Below are positions 33,065-41,580 of a stretch of DNA of 64,000 nucleotides, one piece after another. Numbering within the stretch: position 1 is the first letter of the stretch; each line of letters starts with the position of its first letter. The notes beneath the pieces were generated by a model. That model saw nothing but the letters and a program-made list of their open reading frames with translations, ran no database searches and was not told where the DNA came from. The stretch is from Lachnospiraceae bacterium (GTDB lineage Bacteria > Bacillota > Clostridia > Lachnospirales > Lachnospiraceae). A program made the position numbers and the translations under genes. The DNA is taken from contig JAKSRW010000002.1 in NCBI GenBank assembly GCA_024403355.1, forward strand, positions 62,001 to 126,000, given 5' to 3'.

Positions 33065-36000
33065 ATGAAAAATACGATTTTTAAAAGATTGATTTGTTGT
33101 TTGGTTGTTTGTGCAATGCTTGTTTCTAACTTTGCCTACCTCGAAAAGGTAAAGGCTGGAAATGATTATCCGGAATTAGTTTACGATTTGATGGATGACT
33201 TTAGTGATTTGGATGATATTACTGAAAATGTGGATTCCTTTTTTTCACAAAATGGAACTGGGGATATGGAAAATAATTATTTTGAATTTTCGGTAGAAAA
33301 AAGCGGGATATTGTTAATTACAGACTATATTCGTTGGAATACGAGGCTTAATAACTTAAATATAGCGGTATATACGTCGAAATCGATGATTAATTCGAAT
33401 CCAATGGTGTTTTCATTTTCTGAAAGTTTATCAGGAAGATATAGTACAAAAAAAGTTTACGCATTCTATTTGAACCCTGGTACTTATTACATTGGAATAG
33501 AAATCGATGGAAACACAATGAACATTCAATCGGATCTGTTCTTTGCAGGTTTTCTTCCATATGAGTCACTATTCTCCGTTAATTCTATTGATTATAATGC
33601 TGATTTTACGGAAGCAAAGGTTAGCTTTAATTGTCCTAACTCAATTAAGTCTATTACTATGGCTAAGGATGTTGAAGGAAAAACACCAAGTGATATTTAT
33701 ACTAAAATTAATTCAGATTTTAATAGAATAACTATTTCGACTAATGAGGTTATTCTTAAGGAGAATGGCGTATATTATGCACGTTATGTGCCGCGTGTAG
33801 ATACTTTAGCTGATAATAAGGTATCACTATTGACCTCATTTACTATCGATAATATTGGGAAGCCCATTGTTCCTAAGTCCCTTTCTCTCAATGAGAGTTC
33901 AATTACCCTTTCTGTAGGGGATAAGTTTACATTGGATGCAAAGATTTCTCCTAAGGAGGCTGCTAATGCAAAGCTTACATGGAAATCTAGTTCAAAGAAA
34001 ATTGCTACCGTTTCAAAGTCAGGTGTGGTAACAGCGAAAAAAGAGGGAACTTGTAAGATTACTGTAAAAACATCAAATGGTCTGAAAAAGGTTTGTACAG
34101 TAAAGGTTGTAAAAAAAAACGCTCAGGCAGTAACACCGACGGCAACTCCTAAACCGACGGCAACTCCTAAGCCCACCGCAACCCCTAAACCTACCGCTAC
34201 ACCTACTCCCAAATCCACTGCAACGCCTACGCCTAAGGCTGAAACTCAATCTGCAGGAATTAATTATGATCGTGATGCTGCGGTTAAATTTGCCCGTGAA
34301 GCCTATGATACAAACTATCAGGCATGTACAAGTTTAGCAAGCTGCTGCTTATATAAGGGTGGTATTCCCCAGAAAGAAAAACTGGCGGTTAAAACAACTG
34401 ATTCAGGCAGCTTTGGATTAAAGGCAAAAATAACTACTGTAGGGGCGTTATACGATTTTTTGATGGACAACGATTATGCTGAAATGGTTGAACCGTCATT
34501 TGTTTCATCGGATGAGATAAAAAGTAATTCCAAGATTCAGCCCGGTGATATCATTATGGTTAAAGGTGGAAATACCTATTATCATAATGCGGTAATTTCG
34601 TCGGTAGAAACTAATAGTAATGGAAATATCATTGTTAAATTATGTCAGAGAAATGTAAGCAGAAAAGATAAAAAACTGACAAAAACCTGGGCTTCGAGTT
34701 GGAATTCAAATGCTAAAGCTTATATTTTACACATAAAGTATGACTCAAAAAATAGCTCATCTACAGATTCAAATTCTTCAAGTAATAAGGTTGAGAACAT
34801 TATAAAGCCTGCCGTAGGTGACAAGACACTTTATTATACAGACTTTACATCGAAGAATTACTATTATTTGGAGGCACTTGACGATATATCGTTAAGAAAC
34901 GGTTCTAGTACAAGTGCTTCTAAGACCGGTAAAAAAATCAAAAAAGGTCAGAAAATAGCTGTATCATTTGTTGATAAAGATTCGAGATATGCCTGGGGAA
35001 AATTATCTGATGGTTGCTTTATAATCATTGCGGATTTAAAAGATGATAAGTATTTTAAGATTTTGAACATTACTAAAGAGCAGTTCCCTTTGGGCAAGTA
35101 CAAGGCTTTATATGATGTAGCAAAAAAGAACTCAGCCAATATTGACGCAACAAAGAAGGGTTATTATTATCCCGGCGATATAATCAATGTGGTAGAAGTT
35201 ACTGCCAACGGCGATTATATATGGGGTAAAACTGCAGATGGTTATTGGACTGCTTTAAGTGAAAAGCAGGGTGAGTTGTATTACCTTTATGAGGGTGCAT
35301 CAGATAAGACGGCTGTCGGCAATATCATTAAAGATGAAACATCGAATGGTATATATAAAGTCATTAGTGATGTAAATAGTAATACAAAGAATGTTGAATT
35401 TGAAAAGGTTATTAGTTCTGCTAAAACAGTTATAATTCCGGAGTCATTAAATCTTGATGGTATTACTTATAAGGTTGTGTCAATCGCAGATGGTGCCTTT
35501 AAGGGTGATACAAAACTGACCAGCTTAGAGATAAAGGCACAGGTTGATGAACTTTCGAAGTCAGTACTGGAAGCTTGTACGAGTCTTAAAAAGTTATCTT
35601 TGCCTAATTCATTAAAAACAATATGCGAAAACGCTTTAAAAGATTGCAAATCAATCGAAGAAATTGATTTACCTGACTCAGTAAAGAAGATTGAGGCTGC
35701 AGTTTTTTCGGGCTGTAATAGCCTGAAAAAAGTCAATGCATCAAAGAATTTGAAAAATGTAGACGATGATGCGTTTAAGGATTGTAATAATGCAGAAGAA
35801 ATAATCAATGGGTCTAATATTAGCGATGATATAAAGAATAGATTGGAAGCTGCTATTTTATTAGGTAAGGAGGATTTACTTAAAGAGGCCAGAAACAACC
35901 TGGCTAATATGAATGAAACTTCAATCAAGAGGCTTAATTCAATTATTCAGTCGGATATTCAGTCTCAGAAGACTTTTGAGGATAAGATGCAAACTGCGTT

Positions 36001-36568
36001 AGATTATCTGGTGGAGATAAGAGGTAAAATGCCCTGGACGACTAATGAGAAGGGGTGTACTAAAACCTTTGTAGGCAATCATGGGGACGCATGTTGTAAT
36101 TTTTCGAAATATATAAGTAAGCCTTGGTTTATAAATATTTGTAATATTATGTTTGGCTCGAATCCAACAAAAAAAAATCAGGCAAAAGATCCGGACGAGG
36201 TGATTTGGGGCTCATCATGTAAGGGGGGCGCAATTGCTTTGCAGTATTTAGCCTATTGTGCAGTGATAGGAAAAGACACTTGCTTAATTGGTAAAAAAGT
36301 AGAATCCGGAAAATCATTTGATTTCGACTATAATAATGTTAAGACATACTGTAAGGTTGGAGATAATCTTAGACTTGATGAACATCATTCAGTTATTGTA
36401 TACAAAATAGATAGAGATGTGCTTACTGTTGTAGATGTTAATACTGAGGCAAATTGTCCTGCTGGAATAAACTCTAACAGTTATATGGGAAAACACGAAA
36501 TAAAATATAGTGGTTATAAAATAATGAGAATTTCTAGACCTCAGCAGTATGGGGAATTAAGCCAATAA
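33065..36568 (+). CDS. Large exported multidomain protein: Big2, two Cys/His hydrolase-like domains, SH3-like, LRR_5
   Basis: A 1167-residue secreted protein. Residues 1-28 are a signal peptide; 30-260 a beta-rich region; about 270-350 a bacterial Ig-like (Big2) domain (SVGDKFTLDAKISPKEA...GVVTAKKEGTCKITV); 355-395 a Pro-Thr linker of ATPKPT units. Residues 400-560 resemble amidase/CHAP-like hydrolases, with candidate Cys421 (YQACTSLASCC) and His507 (YYHNAVIS). Then SH3-like stretches to about 760, BspA-type LRR_5 repeats at about 780-920, and a C-terminal domain with Cys1052 (GSSCKGGAIAL) and His1107-1108 (DEHHSVIVY). ATG 33065 is nine bases after GGAGG. Catalysis is inference from residue pattern. 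Confidence 0.8.
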   Translation: MKNTIFKRLICCLVVCAMLVSNFAYLEKVKAGNDYPELVYDLMDDFSDLDDITENVDSFFSQNGTGDMENNYFEFSVEKSGILLITDYIRWNTRLNNLNIAVYTSKSMINSNPMVFSFSESLSGRYSTKKVYAFYLNPGTYYIGIEIDGNTMNIQSDLFFAGFLPYESLFSVNSIDYNADFTEAKVSFNCPNSIKSITMAKDVEGKTPSDIYTKINSDFNRITISTNEVILKENGVYYARYVPRVDTLADNKVSLLTSFTIDNIGKPIVPKSLSLNESSITLSVGDKFTLDAKISPKEAANAKLTWKSSSKKIATVSKSGVVTAKKEGTCKITVKTSNGLKKVCTVKVVKKNAQAVTPTATPKPTATPKPTATPKPTATPTPKSTATPTPKAETQSAGINYDRDAAVKFAREAYDTNYQACTSLASCCLYKGGIPQKEKLAVKTTDSGSFGLKAKITTVGALYDFLMDNDYAEMVEPSFVSSDEIKSNSKIQPGDIIMVKGGNTYYHNAVISSVETNSNGNIIVKLCQRNVSRKDKKLTKTWASSWNSNAKAYILHIKYDSKNSSSTDSNSSSNKVENIIKPAVGDKTLYYTDFTSKNYYYLEALDDISLRNGSSTSASKTGKKIKKGQKIAVSFVDKDSRYAWGKLSDGCFIIIADLKDDKYFKILNITKEQFPLGKYKALYDVAKKNSANIDATKKGYYYPGDIINVVEVTANGDYIWGKTADGYWTALSEKQGELYYLYEGASDKTAVGNIIKDETSNGIYKVISDVNSNTKNVEFEKVISSAKTVIIPESLNLDGITYKVVSIADGAFKGDTKLTSLEIKAQVDELSKSVLEACTSLKKLSLPNSLKTICENALKDCKSIEEIDLPDSVKKIEAAVFSGCNSLKKVNASKNLKNVDDDAFKDCNNAEEIINGSNISDDIKNRLEAAILLGKEDLLKEARNNLANMNETSIKRLNSIIQSDIQSQKTFEDKMQTALDYLVEIRGKMPWTTNEKGCTKTFVGNHGDACCNFSKYISKPWFINICNIMFGSNPTKKNQAKDPDEVIWGSSCKGGAIALQYLAYCAVIGKDTCLIGKKVESGKSFDFDYNNVKTYCKVGDNLRLDEHHSVIVYKIDRDVLTVVDVNTEANCPAGINSNSYMGKHEIKYSGYKIMRISRPQQYGELSQ
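34134..34245 (+). repeat. In-gene Pro/Thr linker repeat
   Basis: Imperfect 18-base units coding ATPKPT recur about six times inside the large exported protein gene. They form an extended, probably wall-spanning linker and are prone to length change by slippage. Confidence 0.8.
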
Positions 36569-36620
36569 AAGACTTAAAAACGAAAATCAGTATAAGTATT
36601 AGTAAACGGAGATGTTTTAT

Positions 36621-37595
36621 ATGAAGAAGATATTGTCGGTTTTATTTATAATAATGGCATTTTATATAATGAAAGATGTTCCTGTAAATGTGCAGGCAGC
36701 AACTAAGGCTAAGGTTGTATTTGAATTTACCGATGGAACAAAAAAATCATGGGAAACTGGCAGACCTAAAATAGAATTGGGTAAAAAACTGGCATATGTA
36801 TATTTTGGCAGTTATCCACAGACAGAGATAAAAGGGAAAAAGCTTACAAGTGCTATTAAAAATGCAAAATATAACAAGTATGGAGAAGCAACAGTAAATG
36901 GCGTTAAATATAAGAGAATCTCAAAAGAGGACGCAGCCGCTGTGGTGTACAGTTGGGATCCTTTTGAGAATCCGGATAATCCTGAAGTGAATTACGATTG
37001 GGAGAATAAAAAATACGCTTATTTTAAGTTTGAGCCAATAAAATGGAAAGTTCTTTCTAATTCAAAAGGTAAAGTTTTCTTGTTCTCTGCATGTGGCTTA
37101 GATGCACAGCAATATAATAATGAATTTGCTAAGATCACTTGGGAATATAGTCCTATTAGAAAATGGATAAGTACTAGTTTTATAAATAATGCATTTAATT
37201 CATTTGAAAGAAAACTTATAAAAACCGCAAAGCTTGTGAACGCAGACAGCAAATACTATGATACTGAAGGCGGAAATGATACGAAGGACAAGGTATTCCT
37301 TTTATCACATGATGATGTACTTAACCCCAAATACGGTTTTTCTGAAGATGCTTGGAAAGAAGATATAAAAAGACAGTGTACTATAACAGATTATGCAAAG
37401 GCTATGGGAGTATATACTTTTAACGATGGGCATGGTTTTTACTGGTTACGTTCTCCTGAGTGTGGAGCTAATGCTATAAGTATATATAGCGGTAATGGAC
37501 ATGTGGGAAATGGAGGTTCACGTGATGTTGGGTATCTCAATTTTGACGCTGTGTGTCCTGCATTGTATCTTAATCTTTCTTCAATTGTTAAATAA
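36621..37595 (+). CDS. Exported DUF6273 protein
   Basis: A 324-residue protein with a signal peptide (about 1-25, ending VQAA) and one DUF6273 domain: LAYVYFGSYPQTEI, PIKWKVLSN, SPIRKWISTSFINNAFN, VFLLSHDDV, and the late HGFYWLRSPE and CPALYLNLSSI. DUF6273 is a carbohydrate-surface-type domain of unknown activity, frequent in Lachnospiraceae. ATG 36621 is nine bases after GGAG. The TAA at 37593-37595 is followed in the same frame by 133 sense codons of a second domain, so the original gene was probably longer. Confidence 0.85.
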   Translation: MKKILSVLFIIMAFYIMKDVPVNVQAATKAKVVFEFTDGTKKSWETGRPKIELGKKLAYVYFGSYPQTEIKGKKLTSAIKNAKYNKYGEATVNGVKYKRISKEDAAAVVYSWDPFENPDNPEVNYDWENKKYAYFKFEPIKWKVLSNSKGKVFLFSACGLDAQQYNNEFAKITWEYSPIRKWISTSFINNAFNSFERKLIKTAKLVNADSKYYDTEGGNDTKDKVFLLSHDDVLNPKYGFSEDAWKEDIKRQCTITDYAKAMGVYTFNDGHGFYWLRSPECGANAISIYSGNGHVGNGGSRDVGYLNFDAVCPALYLNLSSIVK

Positions 37596-37994
37596 AACAA
37601 AGAATATGATGAGTTTATTGATTCAAAGGGTACCTATTTTAAAGTTGATATACCGAAATTCGGAAAAGTGACCATTGAGGGTGTATCGGGTTATGGTGAA
37701 GGTGAATCTGTAACTTTAACATTAGATGGAAGCTATATTGTATCAGGTATGAAAATTAATGCAGGATACCAGAAGAGTTTGACATCATATTATGATAATT
37801 CCCGTCCTAAAAAGATTAAGGTCAGCTTTTCAAATGGCAAGAGTCTTACCTATACATTAACTGATGCGATGGAGAAGCAAACAATAGATTTTGGCTCAGA
37901 AATCGAGACCAAATATGTCAAAATTGAGATAGTATCAGTATATAAGGGTAATAAATATAAAGATACTCTGATTTCAGAGATTAAGCTTACCTAA
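37596..37994 (+). pseudogene. Detached C-terminal NADase-type glycan-binding-like domain
   Basis: This frame is continuous with the DUF6273 gene apart from its single TAA stop. It starts NKEYDEFIDSKGTYFKVDI and has the pattern of the discoidin-like domain called NADase-type glycan-binding: MKINAGYQKS, NSRPKKIKVSFSNG, LTDAMEKQTIDF, YVKIEIVSVYKGNKYKDTLISEIKL. No RBS precedes its only candidate start, GTG 37668. It is either the remains of a longer surface protein cut by a nonsense change, or expressed only by stop readthrough. Confidence 0.7.
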
Positions 37995-38024
37995 ATTGAT
38001 ATTAATTATGAGGAGTGTGATTTT

Positions 38025-38927
38025 GTGAAAAGAATAATTAAGCTATCTATTGGCTTTTTGATGTTTTTTATGATTTTTTTAATCGGGTTAAAGGTGAACT
38101 TTGCAAATGCAAAGCAGAGTGTTCCTTCATTAACTGTAAGATATGGTGATATATGGGATTTAGAGCCGGGCTCAAGAAAATCATTCTCGTTTTCTTATGA
38201 TTTTAATGGTGACAAAAAGGCTGATAAGGCTACATTTACTTTTGAATGTCTGGAGAATGATGAAATTTTGCCCAGATATAAATTAACAGCAAAAATAAAT
38301 AATAAAAGCATCATGTCAGAAGAAGTTATTTTTTATTATCAGTCAGGGAGCATGGTCTTTACGGTGTTTGACTTGAATCCGGGCGACAAATATTCAGAAC
38401 TGATGATTAGGGATGAAACACACGATGATCCCGGTTCTTATGGACCATACTATATTTATCGTTATGACGGAAAAACCGGAAAACTTATGCATAAATTTGG
38501 TACGTATAAAGGTTATTGGGTAGAAACGGCAAAGCAGAAAAATAATGATAAATTGCAGGTAAATGTCTGTGTGGATGTAGCCGGTGTAGGTTTACTAAAT
38601 ATTTATGGAGACATGAAGCTTGCTTCTTCCGGTGAGGATATACTTTTGCGTGCTTCTGATGGTGTATATAAGGTAAAGAATTCCAGTTATGCTTCGTATG
38701 AGTTTTTAAGTTCAAAACCTATTTATAAAACTGCTGCATGTAAAATAAAAATCGCTACTACAAAAAAATACGACACAGGTTTAGTTACAAAATTAAAAAC
38801 AAGAAAGTCAGACAATCGGCCTACACACATTTATGTAGAAATGGATAATGGAAAAAAAGGCTGGATTAAATTACCTGCATCATTTGGCGGTGAATATTTC
38901 CTGAGTGGTGGAATCCTTGCAGGATAA
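38025..38927 (+). CDS. Exported protein with SH3-like C-terminus
   Basis: A 300-residue secreted protein. GTG start with GAGGAG ten bases upstream; residues 1-29 are a signal peptide (ending ANA). The middle region, about 35-215, contains DFNGDKKADKATF and YYIYRYDGKTGKLMHKFG, typical of VCBS/FG-GAP-like calcium-binding or propeller modules; the end (TRPTHIYVEMDNGKKGWIKLP) looks like an SH3-like wall-binding fold. It lies in the same orientation as the DUF6273 genes, 30 bases after the detached domain. Function unknown. Confidence 0.75.
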   Translation: MKRIIKLSIGFLMFFMIFLIGLKVNFANAKQSVPSLTVRYGDIWDLEPGSRKSFSFSYDFNGDKKADKATFTFECLENDEILPRYKLTAKINNKSIMSEEVIFYYQSGSMVFTVFDLNPGDKYSELMIRDETHDDPGSYGPYYIYRYDGKTGKLMHKFGTYKGYWVETAKQKNNDKLQVNVCVDVAGVGLLNIYGDMKLASSGEDILLRASDGVYKVKNSSYASYEFLSSKPIYKTAACKIKIATTKKYDTGLVTKLKTRKSDNRPTHIYVEMDNGKKGWIKLPASFGGEYFLSGGILAG

Positions 38928-38945
38928 ATAATAATAAAAGCATTA

Positions 38946-38981
38946 TTCGGCCCTATTCTGATTTTGCGGAATAGGGCCGAA
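38946..38981. other. Perfect 13-bp hairpin before the zinc-ribbon gene
   Basis: TTCGGCCCTATTC and GAATAGGGCCGAA flank a ten-base loop. No T run follows on the plus strand, and the RBS of the next gene starts six bases later. It could be an end-processing signal, attenuator or the terminator of the preceding gene. Confidence 0.65.
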
Positions 38982-38999
38982 ACTGATGGAGGCAGGTAT

Positions 39000-41558
39000 A
39001 TGAATACAATGAAAGAAAACAAAATTATAAAGTGTGATGATTGTGGGCGTGAGCTTATTGTAGGTGCCCGATTTTGTAAATACTGTGGAACTAAAGTGGA
39101 AAAACAAGCAGAAAACGATACAATGGTGTGTGCTAACTGCGGAAAGATTGTTAAAAAAGGTTTGTTTTGTATCCAATGCGGACATAAGGCAGAGGCAGAA
39201 ATATCTGCGGAAAATGGTACGATTTCAGATAATGCAATAAATCGAATGCAGTCAGATGAGAACCTGATAAATACTTCACCATTACTTGACCGCGCATTTA
39301 TTGCATTGGCTGATGAAGAGTGGGATGCGGCTTATAATTTCTGTGAACAGGTACTGAATAATGAACCGCAATGTGCAGATGCTTATCTGGTGCAGCTTTT
39401 ATCTGTATTAAAGTGCGGAAGTCGTTCTGATTTATTGGGACTTGAAAAGCCGTTTGACGATTTGCTTAGTTATAGAAAAGCTATCAGATTTGCGGATGAA
39501 GCAACAAAAAATGAGCTAATAGGATATAATAATGCAATTCGCAAACGAATTGAAAAGGAAGCCGCAGAAGAAGAGCGTAGATTAGCAGATGAAAAAAACG
39601 AAATGGTCTATTCAGAAGCCTGCGGTCTGCTTATTGACAATGAAACTGCGCTAAAAAAGGCACAGCAGTTATTTATTAGCCTTGGAACTTATAAAGATTC
39701 ATCTAAAAAAGCTGACGAATGTATAAATCGTCTTGAGGTATTAAGAAAAGATACTATTTATACAGATGCATGCAGGGACTTAATCAACGGAACAACAGAT
39801 TCAGTACAATATGCAATAAAAAGCTTTGAAAGTATTATTGATTGGAAGGACTCAGCGGCAAAGATCAATGAATGTAAAAACAAGCTTGCCCGAATTGAGG
39901 AACTTCAGATGGAATCGGAGCAGGCTGAGTATGAATTAGAAAATTCATTCAAAAAGAAAAAAATTATTAAATATAGTCTGATTGCTGTCGGGGTAATTTT
40001 TATTTTACTGCCTGTTTTATTCCTTGTTATACCGGCTCTAAGCAGATCAAAAGAAAAAAATACTGATGAAGGACAATATATTAATGCTTCGAATAACAGA
40101 AATGAAGAATCAAATATTTTTACCGGAGATAAGGAGCAGATATATAAGGACGCATATAAAAATTATGCAAAAGGAAATCTCGAGGAAGCGAAAAACTTAT
40201 TTGAGAGTATTTCCGGCTATGAGGATTCTGATGAATTATCGAAAAAAATTACCAATGAGATAATATATAAAACTGCTAAAACAGATTTCGAAAACCAGTT
40301 TTATGATAATGCGTATGAAGGCTTTAATCAGATTCGAGGCTATGAGGACACAGAATACTATATATCTCAATTAGAAAGTATTTTCCTTGATGAAGTTTAT
40401 TTTGATGCCTGTCAGTTTATTGAAAATGAACAGTACTCTGAGGCGGCAAAAATTTTCGAAAAGCTTGGCGATTATAGAGACAGTAAAAACATGTTGGAAA
40501 TATGCCGATACGAAGATGATTATCAGTCTGCTATCGGAATGATAAAACTGGGTCAGCTAGAAAAGGCAGCCAATATCCTTAAGAAAATGGAGTCCTATAA
40601 AGACAGCTGCCTGTATACATTTTGTTACGAAAATAATCTTAATGTTTATTTTGAAAATGGATATCCGGTGATTTCATTTGGCAAATATCCTCAATGGGAT
40701 TACGATGGATATTACCCTGATGATCCGATTGAATGGTATGTGCTTGATGTTGAAACTGATAATAGTGATTTGGCGAAATCGTCTGCTAGATTATTAAGCA
40801 AAAGAATACTTGATGTATTTCCGTATTTAGATTATGTAGAAGAATATGGTTATTATCCAATTGATGATGTTGAATATCCGTGGGGCTATTATCCGTATGA
40901 TGATTATATGGATGAGTGGCTTAATCGTTCGTTTATATATCATTGTTTTAAGCCGGATAATTGCGTACCAATTATGAGTATGGGATGTCTTTCGGCTGAT
41001 GAGGTAAAGAATCTTCCTAAAGATATTCTTTATGCAGAGGCTACTTCATATGCTTTATTTAACGGTGTTCGTGGGTATGGTGATAAATATGCGTGGAATT
41101 TATATGCCAGTGATAAACATCACTCGGATAGTGCACTTGGAGAAGTAGTTTTTTTTAATGATGAAATTTGGTATGCAGATGAGTATGGAAAAGTGAAGAG
41201 ATATTTTAATTCTGATGTATATGTGGGAGTAAGACCAACACTGACACTTGAGTTAAGTGCAATATGTGACTTTAGATTTAGACTCAATCCAGGATATGGG
41301 CAGCCATATGTTGAGTTCCCGGGTGGAGAGGAAGATGTACGTAACCTGGATGGAGAATTATTTGAAGGCTTTGAACTGGTTGACACTCAAACCGTGGATG
41401 GAAGAATTTGGTATCAGTATGAAATTAAATACGATGGAATAAAGTATAAGGTATATAGTTGTCTGGATTATATGTCTTTTCTGGCGGCACCATTTGATTC
41501 TGAAATTGATGCTGAATTAGAAGCTGAAATAAATGCAGCATTGGGTGGAAATTATTGA
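39000..41558 (+). CDS. Zinc-ribbon / TPR / DUF6273 membrane protein
   Basis: An 852-residue protein spanning the membrane once. Two zinc ribbons lie at C12-x2-C15...C26-x2-C29 and C44-x2-C47...C57-x2-C60. Cytosolic helical repeats follow to about 310. A membrane helix is at about 320-346 (IIKYSLIAVGVIFILLPVLFLVI). The outer part has TPR-like repeats (YKNYAKGNLEEAKNLFESISGYEDSDE and similar) and a C-terminal DUF6273 domain (VISFGKYPQWDYDGYYPDDPIEWYVLD). ATG 39000 is seven bases after GGAGG. It links an inside zinc-ribbon sensor-like part to the outside domain shared by its neighbours. Confidence 0.85.
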   Translation: MNTMKENKIIKCDDCGRELIVGARFCKYCGTKVEKQAENDTMVCANCGKIVKKGLFCIQCGHKAEAEISAENGTISDNAINRMQSDENLINTSPLLDRAFIALADEEWDAAYNFCEQVLNNEPQCADAYLVQLLSVLKCGSRSDLLGLEKPFDDLLSYRKAIRFADEATKNELIGYNNAIRKRIEKEAAEEERRLADEKNEMVYSEACGLLIDNETALKKAQQLFISLGTYKDSSKKADECINRLEVLRKDTIYTDACRDLINGTTDSVQYAIKSFESIIDWKDSAAKINECKNKLARIEELQMESEQAEYELENSFKKKKIIKYSLIAVGVIFILLPVLFLVIPALSRSKEKNTDEGQYINASNNRNEESNIFTGDKEQIYKDAYKNYAKGNLEEAKNLFESISGYEDSDELSKKITNEIIYKTAKTDFENQFYDNAYEGFNQIRGYEDTEYYISQLESIFLDEVYFDACQFIENEQYSEAAKIFEKLGDYRDSKNMLEICRYEDDYQSAIGMIKLGQLEKAANILKKMESYKDSCLYTFCYENNLNVYFENGYPVISFGKYPQWDYDGYYPDDPIEWYVLDVETDNSDLAKSSARLLSKRILDVFPYLDYVEEYGYYPIDDVEYPWGYYPYDDYMDEWLNRSFIYHCFKPDNCVPIMSMGCLSADEVKNLPKDILYAEATSYALFNGVRGYGDKYAWNLYASDKHHSDSALGEVVFFNDEIWYADEYGKVKRYFNSDVYVGVRPTLTLELSAICDFRFRLNPGYGQPYVEFPGGEEDVRNLDGELFEGFELVDTQTVDGRIWYQYEIKYDGIKYKVYSCLDYMSFLAAPFDSEIDAELEAEINAALGGNY

Positions 41559-41580
41559 ACATAATTTGAGGGGAAATCGG

